Shown one piece after another: positions 6,676 to 6,855 of a DNA stretch of 6,855 nt (the stretch's first letter is position 1; each line of letters opens with the position of its first letter). The notes beneath the pieces were generated by a model. It ran no database searches. It was not told the DNA's origin and was given only the letters and a program-made list of their open reading frames with translations. The DNA comes from Candidatus Omnitrophota bacterium (GTDB lineage Bacteria > Omnitrophota > Gorgyraeia > B26-G9). Location: assembly GCA_023136735.1 (NCBI GenBank), contig JAGLQQ010000103.1, positions 1-6,855 on the forward strand. Reading direction: 5' to 3'. A program made the translations under genes and the position numbers.

Positions 6676-6855
6676 TACTTACGATAATTCCCCAACTCTT
6701 AGATAGAAAACACTTTTCCTTTGCTTATCAACCCAATGGGGGAAATTGTATTTGCGAATTTCACCTGGCGGTTTGTTCCGATTTACCTCTTAAATAACTT
6801 TTTCACCTTTTAAGTGATTATCCAATTTCTTCTAAATAGTTTCTGTTCGGAAATA
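6666..6855. other. Non-coding region upstream of lysC
   Basis: No gene is supported in these 190 bases. On the minus strand the three frames entering from the right edge stop at 6832, 6818 and 6810, so an upstream gene could end at one of these, with at most 14 residues visible and none recognisable. A plus-strand reading from an ATG at 6736 gives only 25 residues without a ribosome site. The region holds the hairpin at 6738-6766 and the -35 box of lysC. I see no match to the lysine riboswitch core, and the lysC promoter lies downstream of the structured part, so this is not an obvious lysC leader. Confidence 0.5.
6738..6766. repeat. Imperfect hairpin upstream of lysC
   Basis: GAAATT at 6742-6747 and AATTTC at 6757-6762 pair around a 9-base loop. 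After one mismatch the stem continues with two G-C pairs (6739-6740 with 6764-6765) and a G-T pair. No T-run follows on either strand, so it is not a classical terminator. It could belong to the end of an upstream transcript or to a short dispersed repeat; nothing here decides between these. Confidence 0.4.

Noticed and set aside
6694..6728. A second promoter upstream of lysC (TTGATA with a TTCTAT -10 box)
   Set aside because: The -10 box matches only 3 of 6 positions, clearly weaker than the promoter at 6647-6675.
5294..6808. An 11-base identity, CTTTTTCACCT, in both intergenic regions (5294-5304 and 6798-6808)
   Set aside because: Several matches of this length are expected by chance in a window of this size and composition, and the flanks do not align.
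6736..6813. A 25-residue plus-strand ORF in the region upstream of lysC
   Set aside because: No ribosome binding site, no recognisable motif, and it overlaps hairpin sequence; better explained as non-coding.
6666..6855. A possible lysine riboswitch before lysC
   Set aside because: The conserved core and five-helix layout are not apparent, the region is short, and the best promoter lies downstream of it.

Overview
The window is AT-rich bacterial chromosome, nearly all coding. Every gene is on the minus strand and reads from high to low coordinates. The order of transcription is lysC (aspartokinase), cimA ((R)-citramalate synthase), valS (valyl-tRNA synthetase), nadC (quinolinate phosphoribosyltransferase), then the first 33 codons of pilT (twitching-motility ATPase), which runs off the left edge. 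No rRNA, tRNA, CRISPR array, insertion sequence or phage gene was seen.

Layout: 6666-6855 is non-coding as far as I can tell. All three minus-strand frames are closed by stops at its far end, and it holds an imperfect hairpin. A strong sigma70-like promoter (TTGACG, 17 bases, TAGAAT) lies just before the second in-frame ATG of lysC, which points to a leaderless or nearly leaderless lysC mRNA starting at 6635. A 134-base gap with several inverted repeats separates lysC from cimA. From cimA onward the genes are tightly packed: valS begins 4 bases after the cimA stop if the GTG start is used, nadC overlaps the end of valS by 14 bases, and pilT follows nadC after 23 bases. cimA to pilT is therefore probably one transcript, with lysC either in it or separately controlled.

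Function: LysC opens the aspartate family (lysine, methionine, threonine, and isoleucine made from threonine). CimA opens the alternative threonine-independent route to isoleucine from pyruvate and acetyl-CoA. ValS charges tRNA-Val, and NadC makes nicotinate mononucleotide for NAD. The group is housekeeping and amino-acid metabolism joined to a type IV pilus gene.

Organism: the low GC content, use of GTG (and possibly TTG) starts, a CimA of the bacterial/archaeal family and a PilT suggest a piliated, probably Gram-negative-type, free-living bacterium. The style recalls uncultured lineages such as Omnitrophota, but that is an impression and not a supported assignment.

I found no convincing undescribed system. 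The best leads are the Asp-to-Asn change in the conserved GRGGSD active-site motif of aspartokinase, the leaderless-type lysC promoter, and the competing inverted repeats between lysC and cimA.
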